A stretch of 64,000 bases of DNA, taken from NCBI RefSeq assembly GCF_004784475.1, contig NZ_SRRT01000001.1, positions 434,001 to 498,000 on the forward strand. Direction: 5' to 3'. A program made the translations under genes and the position numbers. Source of the DNA: Streptomyces bauhiniae (GTDB lineage: Bacteria > Actinomycetota > Actinomycetes > Streptomycetales > Streptomycetaceae). The notes beneath the pieces were generated by a model. It worked only from the letters and a program-made list of their open reading frames with translations, made no database searches and was not told the DNA's origin. Positions 17,431 through 25,377 of this stretch are shown piece after piece (the stretch's first letter is position 1; every line of letters begins with the position of its first letter).

Positions 17431-18291
17431 ATGACGCCGCACAATGCCTCAGGTCCCAGCCGCTGGTCCGACCTGGACCGCCCCCCGCTCAACGCGACCG
17501 CGCTGCGCCGCGGGCTCCTCCACGAGGGCGGGCTGTGGACCTCGGTCGACGTGGTCCAGCGCACCGGCTCCACCAACTCCGACCTCGTCGCCCGCGCGGG
17601 CTCCGGCGAGGCCGGGGAAGGCGCCGTACTGGTCGCCGAGGAGCAGACGGCCGGACGCGGGCGGCTGGACCGGCGCTGGACGGCTCCGCCGCGCTCGGGC
17701 CTCTTCTTCTCCGTCCTGCTCCGCCCCGCCGGGGTCCCGCTGGAACGCTGGGGCTGGCTCCCGCTGCTGACCGGCGTCGCTGTGGCCACCGGACTGTCCC
17801 GCGCGGCCGGGGTCGACACCGCCCTGAAGTGGCCCAACGACCTGCTGGTCACCGTCGGCCGCGAGGAGCGCAAGGCGGGCGGCATCCTGGCCGAGCGCGC
17901 GGGCGAGGACGGCGTGGTGGTCGGCGTCGGCCTCAACGTCACCCTGCGCGCCGACGAACTCCCCGTCCCGCAGGCGGGTTCGCTGGCGCTGGCCGACGCG
18001 GTCTCCACCGACCGCGACACCCTGCTCCGCTCGGTGCTGCGCTCCCTGGAGACCTGGTACGACCGCTGGCGCTCGGCCGGCGGCGACCCCGTCACCAGCA
18101 CCCTCCAGGAGACCTACGCGGCCGGCTGCGCCACCCTCGGCCGCCAGGTCCGCGCGGAGCTGCCCGGCGACCGGGCGCTGGTGGGCGAGGCGGTCGCCAT
18201 CGACGGCGACGGACGGCTGGTCATCGCCACGGCGGAGGGCACGCGGGAGGCCGTGGGAGCGGGCGACATCGTGCATCTGCGTCCTGCGTAG
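17431..18291 (+). CDS. birA: Biotin-[acetyl-CoA-carboxylase] ligase
   Basis: The 286 aa ligase activates biotin to biotinyl-AMP and attaches it to the carboxyl carrier Lys of proteins such as the nearby AccA2. Family features are TGSTNSDL near residue 48, AEEQTAGRGRLDRRW near residue 70, and KWPNDLLV near residue 133. There is no N-terminal helix-turn-helix, so it is the non-regulatory type. I chose ATG 17431 over an upstream ATG at 17377 because the leaderless promoter fits and homologues start there. It is divergent from pccB, linking ligase and its substrate enzymes. Confidence 0.94.
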   Translation: MTPHNASGPSRWSDLDRPPLNATALRRGLLHEGGLWTSVDVVQRTGSTNSDLVARAGSGEAGEGAVLVAEEQTAGRGRLDRRWTAPPRSGLFFSVLLRPAGVPLERWGWLPLLTGVAVATGLSRAAGVDTALKWPNDLLVTVGREERKAGGILAERAGEDGVVVGVGLNVTLRADELPVPQAGSLALADAVSTDRDTLLRSVLRSLETWYDRWRSAGGDPVTSTLQETYAAGCATLGRQVRAELPGDRALVGEAVAIDGDGRLVIATAEGTREAVGAGDIVHLRPA

Positions 18292-18518
18292 GGCTGCTCC
18301 GGGTCGGTAAAACGGGCGTTCCCGGCCCCGGAAAGTGGGCAGAGGGGCGTGGGGACACCGGGCCGCGCGACTGCCGTGCGCTGTGCGCGCCGGGCGGTGC
18401 TTCCAGGGGGTGAAGGGTGCGTCCGGGTGGGCGGTCCCGGCGGAGTGAGCTGGCGCACACCTGCCGTAGAGTTGAGGCCGGTCGGACCTGACCGCGGCAG
18501 ATCGGAAGGGCAGCAGGC

Positions 18519-19643
18519 GTGAGCGTCGACGACACGGGCTCCGGCGCGGGCGCGGAGGGCCGGGTGGACCCCGATGCCCCCGACCCCGGCGACGACCCGC
18601 TCGCCCTCCGCCTCGAACAGCTCATCCTCGGCGCCGAGCGCCGTTACACCCCCTTCCAGGCCGCCCGCAGTGCCGGTGTCTCCATGGAGCTGGCGTCCCG
18701 TTTCTGGCGGGCGATGGGCTTCGCCGACATAGGCCAGGCGAAGGCGCTCACCGAGGCGGACGTACTCGCCCTGCGGCGGCTCGCCGGTCTGGTCGAGGCG
18801 GGGCTGCTGAGTGAGGCCATGGCGGTGCAGGTGGCGCGCTCCACCGGGCAGACCACCGCCCGGTTGGCCGAATGGCAGATCGATTCCTTCCTGGAGGGGC
18901 TGACCGAGCCCCCCGAGCCGGGCATGACCCGCACCGAGGTCACGTACCCGATCATCGAACTGCTCCTGCCCGAGCTGGAGGAGTTCCTCGTCTACGTCTG
19001 GCGCCGCCAGCTCGCCGCGTCCGCGGGGCGCGTGGTGCAGAACGTGGACGACGCGGAGATGGTCGACCGCCGGCTCGCCGTCGCCTTCGCCGACCTGGTG
19101 GGCTTCACCCGGCTCACCCGGCGGATGGAGGAGGAGGAACTCGGCGAGCTGGTCGAGGCGTTCGAGACCACCGCCGCCGACCTGGTCGCCGCGCGCGGGG
19201 GCCGGCTCATCAAGACCCTGGGTGACGAGGTCCTCTACGTCGCCGACGACGCGGCCACCGCCGCCGACATCGCCCTCCGCCTGGTGGAGACGCTCTCCCA
19301 CGACGAGACGATGCCCGAGCTGCGGGTCGGCATGGCCTTCGGCACGGTCACCACGCGCATGGGCGACGTCTTCGGCACGACCGTCAACCTCGCCTCCCGG
19401 CTGACCTCGATCGCCCCCCGCGACGCCGTCCTCGTCGACAGCGCCTTCGCGGAGGAACTCGTCCGCACGGGCGTCGCCCCCGCCTCGGAGGCCGAAGCGG
19501 CCGAGGCCGCCGCCACGGCCGAGAAGGAGGGCGAGACCCCGCCCGACTACCGCTTCGCCCTCCAGCCCATGTGGCAGCGCTCGGTACGCGGCCTGGGCAT
19601 GGTCGAGCCGTGGCTGCTGGCCCGGCGCGGCGAGACGGGCTGA
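18519..19643 (+). CDS. cya: Class III adenylate cyclase
   Basis: The 374 aa protein makes cAMP from ATP. The catalytic domain spans about residues 185-330, with metal-binding Asp in AFADLVGFT, the substrate-specifying Lys and second Asp in LIKTLGDEVLYVAD, and the transition-state Asn/Arg in GTTVNLASR. The N-terminal part (residues 30-180) is helical and starts with a helix-turn-helix-like region resembling the pH-sensing regulatory half of mycobacterial cyclases. There is no membrane segment. The position between birA and an enoyl-CoA hydratase matches the single Streptomyces cya gene. GTG 18519 is the start, with GGAAGG upstream and TAGAGT at 18467-18472 as a possible -10. Confidence 0.94.
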   Translation: MSVDDTGSGAGAEGRVDPDAPDPGDDPLALRLEQLILGAERRYTPFQAARSAGVSMELASRFWRAMGFADIGQAKALTEADVLALRRLAGLVEAGLLSEAMAVQVARSTGQTTARLAEWQIDSFLEGLTEPPEPGMTRTEVTYPIIELLLPELEEFLVYVWRRQLAASAGRVVQNVDDAEMVDRRLAVAFADLVGFTRLTRRMEEEELGELVEAFETTAADLVAARGGRLIKTLGDEVLYVADDAATAADIALRLVETLSHDETMPELRVGMAFGTVTTRMGDVFGTTVNLASRLTSIAPRDAVLVDSAFAEELVRTGVAPASEAEAAEAAATAEKEGETPPDYRFALQPMWQRSVRGLGMVEPWLLARRGETG

Positions 19644-19650
19644 GGCCCTC

Positions 19651-20448
19651 CTACCGGAGTTTCAGACACACGCCGAGTACGGGCACGCAGAGGCCCTTGT
19701 CGTCCGGCGGGGGTGGTGTCGTGCTCGGTGTCGGCGTGGGAGTCGGTGTCGGTGCGGGCGTCGGTGCGGCTTCGGGTGGGGCGGGGGTCTGCTGTACGGC
19801 GGTTCGCGGGGTCTCGCTGGGCCGCGCGGTGGGCGCGGGGCTCGCTTCGAGACTGGGGCTGCTGCTCGCCGTGCTGGGCGTGGGCCGCGTGGAAGGTGAG
19901 GCGGATACCGGCGCCTTGGCCGCCGACGGTACGGCGACGACGGTCGCGGACACCCCGGCCGAGGGCTCGGCGGTGAGCGTGGACGGATGCCGGGGTTCGG
20001 CCTCGGCAGTGCCGGGCCCGGAATCGGGAGCGACCCGCACGAGACTCAGTACGCCCAGGGCGAGGGCGGACGCCAGCCCGAGAAGCAGCACGACTCGGGC
20101 TCGCCCCCGCCGATGCCGACCGTGCCGCAGGGCGGCCAGGGCGCGCTGGGTGCGGGAGGCCAGGGGGAGTTCCGCTGTGGCAGCGGCAGGGGCCAGGGCC
20201 TTCTTCGGCTGGTCGGCGGCGGCAGCGGGCACCCCCTGAGCGGGCGTCGGCCTCGCCTGCTGCCGCGGCCGTCCGATGACCCGGGCACCCTTCACCCCCG
20301 TATCCGGCGCCTGCGGCCCACCCACCCCCGTCCGCACCCGGAACGACACCCCCGGGGTCTTCGTGGGGTCGGTGGGAATCCGTGCTGGTGACACCAGGGG
20401 AACCGATTTTGCAGGGAAGGGTGGCGGGGGCTGGTTTCTCCGTGGCAT
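19651..20448 (-). CDS. Pro/Ser/Thr-rich single-pass membrane protein, function unknown
   Basis: The 265 aa protein has a Pro-rich cytoplasmic N-terminal half, a basic patch (RHGRHRRGRAR), one hydrophobic helix (VVLLLGLASALALGVLSLV, about residues 118-136), and an extracellular low-complexity stalk of Pro/Ser/Thr/Ala, including a PTPTPTPTPS run. It ends in a small two-cysteine motif LCVPVLGVCLKLR that could form a disulfide. I do not recognise it. Its stop is 7 nt from the convergent cya stop, with no clear terminator between. Confidence 0.7.
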   Translation of the reverse strand: MPRRNQPPPPFPAKSVPLVSPARIPTDPTKTPGVSFRVRTGVGGPQAPDTGVKGARVIGRPRQQARPTPAQGVPAAAADQPKKALAPAAATAELPLASRTQRALAALRHGRHRRGRARVVLLLGLASALALGVLSLVRVAPDSGPGTAEAEPRHPSTLTAEPSAGVSATVVAVPSAAKAPVSASPSTRPTPSTASSSPSLEASPAPTARPSETPRTAVQQTPAPPEAAPTPAPTPTPTPTPSTTPPPPDDKGLCVPVLGVCLKLR

Positions 20449-20512
20449 GGGCTCCGCTCCTTCCCGGTGGGTGCTGGGGGCGTCAGCCGTGGGGGACGTT
20501 AGGCGCTCGTGT

Positions 20513-20540
20513 GGGTGGTGGGGGCGGAGTCGGGTGGGGG
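20513..20540 (+). other. G-quadruplex-capable G tract
   Basis: Four runs of at least three G with loops of 4, 7 and 1 nt lie between the divergent Pro-rich protein and enoyl-CoA hydratase genes. The flanks are also G-rich. Confidence 0.4.
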
Positions 20541-20610
20541 CTCACTCGAACGGGTGGGGGCGGGGCTTTTCCGGGGAGCGGGTCTGCTGGGATGATCGGG
20601 GGCACAGTCA

Positions 20611-20626
20611 GTTAACCCGCGTTAAC
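20611..20626. promoter_or_regulatory. Candidate operator GTTAAC-CCGC-GTTAAC
   Basis: Two copies of the palindrome GTTAAC are separated by 4 nt and end 11 nt before ATG 20638. The pair is AT-rich in a GC-rich setting and fits a TetR-type operator controlling a beta-oxidation-like gene. The binding protein is unknown. Confidence 0.5.
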
Positions 20627-20637
20627 CGGAGGGCGTC

Positions 20638-21432
20638 ATGGGCGAGGAGCGGTACGGGGAGTTCGTGCTGGTGCGGAGGCACGGGCACGTGGCCGAGCTG
20701 GTGCTGGACCGGCCGAAGGCCATGAACGCCGTGTCGACGGAGATGGCCCGTTCGCTCGCGGCGGCCTGCACGGCACTCGGTGCGGACCGGGACGCCCGCG
20801 TGGTCGTACTGACGTCCTCAAGCGAACGGGCGTTCTGTGTCGGCGCGGACCTGAAGGAGCGGAACGCGTTCAGCGACGCGGACCTCGTCCGGCAGCGCCC
20901 GGTCGCGCGCGGGGCGTACACCGGCGTGCTGGAGCTGCCGGTGCCGGTCATCGCGGCGGTGCACGGCTTCGCGCTGGGCGGCGGCTTCGAACTGGCGCTG
21001 GCCTGCGACCTGATCGTGGCGGACGCGACGGCCGTGGTCGGGCTCCCGGAGGTCTCCGTGGGCGTGATCCCCGGCGGCGGCGGTACCCAGTTGCTGCCCA
21101 GGCGCGTCGGCGCGGCCCGCGCGGCCGAGCTGATCTTCACCGCGCGTCGGCTGGAGGCCCCGGAAGCGGCCGCCCTCGGACTGGTCGACCAGCTCGCCGA
21201 GGCCGGCCAGGACCGCGAGGAGGCGCTCGCGCTGGCCGCGAGGATCGCCAAGAACTCCCCGGTCGGTCTGCGCTCCGCCAAGCGGGCCCTCCGCCTGGGC
21301 CAGGGCCTGGACCTGCGGGCCGGTCTGGAGGTCGAGGACGCGGCCTGGCGGGCCACCGCCTTCTCCGGCGACCGCGCCGAGGGCGTCGCCGCCTTCAACG
21401 AGAAGCGCACCCCCGAGTGGCCGGGCGAGTGA
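20638..21432 (+). CDS. Enoyl-CoA hydratase/isomerase family protein
   Basis: The 264 aa crotonase-fold protein likely hydrates a trans-2-enoyl-CoA. The oxyanion hole residues are in FCVGADLKERN (near residue 62) and HGFALGGGFELALACD (near 105); the catalytic Glu lies in GLPEVSVGVIPGGGGTQ (near 135-150). Both Glu positions of true hydratases look conserved. CGGAGGG precedes ATG 20638. The gene is monocistronic as far as can be seen. Substrate is unknown; fatty acid or branched amino acid degradation are both possible. Confidence 0.92.
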   Translation: MGEERYGEFVLVRRHGHVAELVLDRPKAMNAVSTEMARSLAAACTALGADRDARVVVLTSSSERAFCVGADLKERNAFSDADLVRQRPVARGAYTGVLELPVPVIAAVHGFALGGGFELALACDLIVADATAVVGLPEVSVGVIPGGGGTQLLPRRVGAARAAELIFTARRLEAPEAAALGLVDQLAEAGQDREEALALAARIAKNSPVGLRSAKRALRLGQGLDLRAGLEVEDAAWRATAFSGDRAEGVAAFNEKRTPEWPGE

Positions 21433-21501
21433 GCCCGCGGTGACCACCTGATCGCCCGCGCCAATGCCCCTGATGTGCCCATTCGTCCCTAATCTGGGGT
21501 G

Positions 21502-22656
21502 ATGGGAGAGGATGATCGGCTCGCTGCCGTGGTGGGGCTGGCGCAGGGGATGGCGGCCGCGCACACCGCGCCGGAGTCCTGGCGCGCGGCCGCGCTCGGT
21601 GCCTGCCGGGCGCTGGCCGGGAACTTCGCCGCGCTCTCGGTGTGGGAGCGCGAGCGGGGCCGCCTCCGGGTTCTGGTGAACGTCGGCAAGCGCGCCGAGG
21701 ACGAGGAGGAGTTCCCGGAGGCGGAGGCGTACCCGGTCCACCAGTTCCCGGAGATCACCGAGTTCCTGCACGAGCGCTGGGCCGGGGGCGGCGGCCCCAA
21801 CGCCTGGGTGGAGACCGCGCAGGGCCCGGCCGCCGGCACCCCCGGCTACATCCACCAGCGGGTCGCCGCCCTGCGCCGCCGGGGGAGGGGCTGCTGTGTG
21901 GTCGCGCCCGTGGTGCTGCACGGCCGGGCATGGGGCGAGCTGTACGTGGCCCGTGCGACCGGCACACCGGTCTTCGACCGGGGCGACGCCGACTTCGCGA
22001 CCGTACTGGCGGCGGTCGTCGCGGCCGGGCTCGCGCAGACCGAGCGGCTGGAGGAGGCCCGCCGGCTCGCCTTCACCGACGCCCTCACCGGGCTGGCCAA
22101 CCGCCGCGCGGTGGACGTACGCCTGGAGGAGGCGGTGGCACAGCATGTGTCGGAGGGGGCGGTGGTCAGCCTCGTCGTCTGTGATCTGAACGGGCTGAAG
22201 AAGGTCAACGACACCCAGGGGCACGAGGTGGGGGACCGGCTGCTGGAGCGGTTCGGGTCGGTGCTGTCGCTGTGCGGCGCGATGCTGCCGGGTGCGCTCG
22301 CGGCGCGGCTCGGCGGGGACGAGTTCTGTCTGCTGGCGCTCGGGCCGTCGGCCGAGGACGTGGTCCAGGCGGCCGTGGAGCTGTGCCGCCGGGCGGGCGC
22401 GCTGGAGCTGGGCGAGGGGGTGGCCTGCGGGGTCGCGTCCACCGGGCACGACATCGGCCCGGTGCACGACGCCCGGCGGCTGTTCCGGCTGGCCGACGCC
22501 GCGCAGTACCGCGCCAAGGCCGAGCGCGCCGACCTGCCCGTGGTGGCCGGGCGGGAGGGCCCGGACGACCCGGTGGTGCGGCTCGCGGACGAGACGCCGC
22601 CGCCCGCGAAGAACGAGCGGCGCCGTTTCCGGGGCCGCCGCGCCAGGGACCGGTAA
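21502..22656 (+). CDS. GAF-GGDEF diguanylate cyclase
   Basis: The 384 aa cytoplasmic protein has a GAF-like sensor (about residues 15-175) and a GGDEF domain (about 185-345) that makes cyclic di-GMP from two GTP. The signature RLGGDEFCLLA is intact and the DLNGLKKVNDTQGHEVGD substrate segment is present, so it should be active. I see no RxxD inhibitory site in the usual place. It ends in a basic tail. In Streptomyces c-di-GMP restrains sporulation through BldD. ATG 21502 lies 6 nt after a TAATCT -10-like box; GTG 21499 would add one residue. Confidence 0.9.
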   Translation: MGEDDRLAAVVGLAQGMAAAHTAPESWRAAALGACRALAGNFAALSVWERERGRLRVLVNVGKRAEDEEEFPEAEAYPVHQFPEITEFLHERWAGGGGPNAWVETAQGPAAGTPGYIHQRVAALRRRGRGCCVVAPVVLHGRAWGELYVARATGTPVFDRGDADFATVLAAVVAAGLAQTERLEEARRLAFTDALTGLANRRAVDVRLEEAVAQHVSEGAVVSLVVCDLNGLKKVNDTQGHEVGDRLLERFGSVLSLCGAMLPGALAARLGGDEFCLLALGPSAEDVVQAAVELCRRAGALELGEGVACGVASTGHDIGPVHDARRLFRLADAAQYRAKAERADLPVVAGREGPDDPVVRLADETPPPAKNERRRFRGRRARDR

Positions 22657-22701
22657 GGGGCGCGGACGCAATCCACTAGTGACACCGCCGCATTCAATGC
22701 G

Positions 22702-22707
22702 TACGCT
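22702..22707 (+). promoter_or_regulatory. -10 box of leaderless hutH transcript
   Basis: TACGCT lies exactly 7 nt upstream of ATG 22715; no Shine-Dalgarno is present. Confidence 0.5.
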
Positions 22708-22714
22708 CCTGAAT

Positions 22715-24259
22715 ATGGATATGCACTCTGTGGTGGTGGGGACCACCGGTGTCACCGCGCACGACGTCCTCGCCGTCGCGCGCGCCGGGGCCCGCGTGGA
22801 ACTGTCGGAGGAGGCCGTGGCCGCGCTCGCCGCGGCCCGCGAGATCGTGGACGCGCTGGCCGCCAAACCCGATCCGGTCTACGGCGTCTCCACCGGCTTC
22901 GGCGCGCTCGCGACCCGGCACATCAGCCCCGAGCTGCGGGCGCAGCTCCAGCGCAACATCGTCCGCTCGCACGCCGCCGGCATGGGTCCGCGCGTCGAGC
23001 GCGAGGTCGTCCGGGCGCTGATGTTCCTGCGGCTGAAGACGGTCTGCTCCGGGCACACCGGCGTACGCCCCGAGGTCGCGCAGACCATGGCCGACGTGCT
23101 CAACGCCCAGATCACCCCGGTCGTGCACGAGTACGGCTCCCTCGGCTGCTCCGGCGACCTCGCCCCGCTCTCGCACTGCGCGCTGGCCCTGATGGGCGAG
23201 GGTGACGCCGAGGGTCCCGACGGGGTCGTACGGCCGGCCGGTGAGCTGCTGCGCGAGGCCGGCATCGAGCCGGTCGAGCTGCGCGAGAAGGAGGGCCTGG
23301 CCCTCCTCAACGGCACCGACGGCATGCTCGGCATGCTGATCATGGCCCTCGCGGACCTCGACTCCCTCTACAAGTCGGCCGACATCACCGCCGCCCTCAG
23401 CCTGGAGGGCCTGCTCGGCACGGACAAGGTCCTCGCGCCCGAGCTGCACGCCATCCGCCCGCACCCCGGCCAGGCCGCCTCCGCCGCCAACATGCTCGCG
23501 GTGCTCAAGGGCTCCCAGCTCACCGGGCACCACCAGGACGACGCCCCTCGTGTCCAGGACGCCTACTCGGTGCGCTGCGCCCCGCAGGTCGCCGGGGCCG
23601 GCCGCGACACGCTGGCGCACGCCCGCCTGGTCGCCGAACGCGAGCTGGCCGCCGCCGTCGACAACCCCGTCGTACTGCCCGACGGGCGGGTGGAGTCCAA
23701 CGGCAACTTCCACGGGGCGCCGGTCGCCTACGTCCTGGACTTCCTCGCCATCGCCGCCGCCGACCTCGGCTCCATCGCCGAGCGCCGTACCGACCGGCTG
23801 CTGGACAAGAACCGCAGCCACGGCCTGCCGCCGTTCCTCGCGGACGACGCGGGCGTGGACTCCGGCCTGATGATCGCCCAGTACACGCAGGCCGCGCTGG
23901 TCAGCGAGCTGAAGCGGCTCGCCGTACCGGCGTCCGCCGACTCCATCCCGTCCTCCGCGATGCAGGAGGACCACGTCTCCATGGGCTGGTCGGCGGCGCG
24001 CAAGCTGCGGACCGCTGTGGACAACCTGACGCGGGTGATCGCGGTCGAGCTGTACGCGGCCGCCCGTGCCGTCGAGCTGCGGGAGGGGCTGGAGCCCGCG
24101 CCCGCCTCGCGTGCGGTGATCGAGGCCGCGCGGGCCGCCGGGGTGGGCGGTCCGGGCCCGGACCGGTTCCTGGCGCCCGACCTGGCCGCCGCCGACGCGT
24201 TCGTGCGCGGGGGCGGGCTGGTGGCGGCCGCCGAGACGGTCACCGGACCGCTGCGCTAG
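22715..24259 (+). CDS. hutH: Histidine ammonia-lyase
   Basis: The 514 aa enzyme deaminates L-histidine to urocanate, the first step of histidine use. Family features are YGVSTGFGALATRHI near residue 50, the prosthetic-group segment GSLGCSGDLAPLSH near residue 145, NGTDGMLGM, and QEDHVSMGWSA near residue 420. The MIO electrophile forms by cyclisation of three residues, canonically Ala-Ser-Gly; here they are Cys-Ser-Gly. Start ATG 22715 fits the leaderless promoter; ATG 22721 is in frame. It stands alone with a terminator behind it. Confidence 0.95.
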   Translation: MDMHSVVVGTTGVTAHDVLAVARAGARVELSEEAVAALAAAREIVDALAAKPDPVYGVSTGFGALATRHISPELRAQLQRNIVRSHAAGMGPRVEREVVRALMFLRLKTVCSGHTGVRPEVAQTMADVLNAQITPVVHEYGSLGCSGDLAPLSHCALALMGEGDAEGPDGVVRPAGELLREAGIEPVELREKEGLALLNGTDGMLGMLIMALADLDSLYKSADITAALSLEGLLGTDKVLAPELHAIRPHPGQAASAANMLAVLKGSQLTGHHQDDAPRVQDAYSVRCAPQVAGAGRDTLAHARLVAERELAAAVDNPVVLPDGRVESNGNFHGAPVAYVLDFLAIAAADLGSIAERRTDRLLDKNRSHGLPPFLADDAGVDSGLMIAQYTQAALVSELKRLAVPASADSIPSSAMQEDHVSMGWSAARKLRTAVDNLTRVIAVELYAAARAVELREGLEPAPASRAVIEAARAAGVGGPGPDRFLAPDLAAADAFVRGGGLVAAAETVTGPLR

Positions 24260-24268
24260 CCGCCGCTC

Positions 24269-24296
24269 AGGGGCCTCACCTGCGGGTGGGGCCCCT
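24269..24296. terminator. Terminator hairpin after hutH
   Basis: AGGGGCC (24269-24275) pairs with GGCCCCT (24290-24296), with a further inner CACC/GGTG pairing, followed by TTTCTCTT. It lies between convergent hutH and the LAXTG protein gene. Confidence 0.75.
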
Positions 24297-24311
24297 TTCT
24301 CTTGGTACCTC

Positions 24312-24662
24312 TCAGAACTCCAGCCGTTCCCGGCGCACCGAATACACCACGAAGCCCGCGCCCACGGCCAGGAACAGGGTGCCGGAGACCACGTACGGCG
24401 TGGTGTCGAAGCTTCCCGTGTCCGCCAACTGCGTCGGGTCGGAGGCGGTCTGACCGGCGAGGCCGGACACCGTGGTGACCTGCTCGGTGATCCCCGAGTC
24501 CGGGTTCCCGGAGTCCGCCGGCCCGGAGACCGCCGTACCGGCCGCGCCGGCGCCCGTCGAGGGGCCGTCCTGCGAGGCGTTGGCGGACGGGACGAACCAC
24601 AGGGCGCACAGCAGCGTGCCCGCGGCGGTGGCGGTCAGCAACGGACGGCGAGCGGATGCCAC
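24312..24662 (-). CDS. LAXTG-anchored cell-wall protein (class E sortase substrate)
   Basis: The 116 aa precursor has a Sec signal peptide (residues 1-30, basic RR then a hydrophobic core ending SANA), a short Gly/Ser/Thr-rich mature region of about 50 residues, and a C-terminal sorting signal: LADTG, a hydrophobic helix (TPYVVSGTLFLAVGAGFVVY), then SVRRERLEF. LAXTG is the motif of Streptomyces class E sortases (SrtE), which anchor chaplins to the wall. GTG 24662 is the start. The mature domain is too short for a clear role; a spacer or surface coat function is a guess. Confidence 0.82.
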   Translation of the reverse strand: MASARRPLLTATAAGTLLCALWFVPSANASQDGPSTGAGAAGTAVSGPADSGNPDSGITEQVTTVSGLAGQTASDPTQLADTGSFDTTPYVVSGTLFLAVGAGFVVYSVRRERLEF

Positions 24663-24771
24663 GGAATATCGATCCCCTTGTGACGCTGGCGAATTGGCCG
24701 TGCGGAGCGATGTTAGTGAAAATCGCGGGTCACAGGAAAGTCACGACAGGTTTCGGTTCTAGGCTCACCGT

Positions 24772-25131
24772 ATGGACGCTGAAGAGACATCACGTTTTGT
24801 ACGCCTTCGAGTGGAGCTGGTCCTCGAGGTGCTCGACGACGACGAGCTGACCAAGGCCGCGCTGCGCCGCATCGCCACCGATCCGGAGCTGCCCGACGCG
24901 GAGCGGGCGCACGCCGAGGGCGCTGTGACGGAAGACACCGCCGAGGCGCTGGCCTATCTCGTCGACCCGTTCGACCTGGTCAGCGAGGTGCCCGGCGTGG
25001 AGCTGGCGCAGGCGTCCTGGTCCAGCGAGCACTCCGCGTACGACGCGGATTCGCCCGAGTGGGACCTCGGCGAGGATGATGAGGACGACGACGAACCGGC
25101 CGACGACGCGGACGGCCGGAACGAGCGGTAG
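24772..25131 (+). CDS. Small acidic protein, function unknown
   Basis: The 119 aa soluble protein has a helical N-terminal half (RVELVLEVLDDDELTKAALR) and a very acidic C-terminal tail of Asp/Glu (about residues 98-115). No enzymatic motif is visible. A TAGGCT -10-like box lies 6 nt before ATG 24772, so the mRNA is probably leaderless. Two hairpins follow the gene. I do not recognise a family beyond a conserved Streptomyces hypothetical. Confidence 0.78.
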   Translation: MDAEETSRFVRLRVELVLEVLDDDELTKAALRRIATDPELPDAERAHAEGAVTEDTAEALAYLVDPFDLVSEVPGVELAQASWSSEHSAYDADSPEWDLGEDDEDDDEPADDADGRNER

Positions 25132-25136
25132 GCGGC

Positions 25137-25200
25137 CCGGCGGCTTCGGCCGCCGGATTCGGGGCACGGATGACCCGGACGGCAACCGCCGTCCGGGTTT
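25137..25200 (+). terminator. Tandem terminator hairpins
   Basis: The first stem CCGGCGGC/GCCGCCGG (25137-25144, 25149-25156) has a TTCG loop. The second stem (25173-25183 with 25188-25198) has an AACC loop and runs into TTTTCTC, a classic intrinsic terminator. Confidence 0.85.
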
Positions 25201-25377
25201 TCTCGTCTCACAAGTGGCGCACGGAGGCCCGCGCACCGACCGTCCTCACGACGGGACGTGGTGTTCCCCACAGAACCCCTGTCCGGGGAACGGGAAGGCG
25301 CGGCCGTGACGTTGAGAGAGAGTTCAACGGGGATTCTCGGGGTTCTGGCGGATTCGGCAACGATGGAGAAGCGTGTG

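Noticed and set aside
22292..22714. N-terminal extension of HutH by 141 residues
   Set aside because: This stretch is an out-of-frame shadow of the GGDEF gene; homology and the leaderless promoter place the start at 22715.
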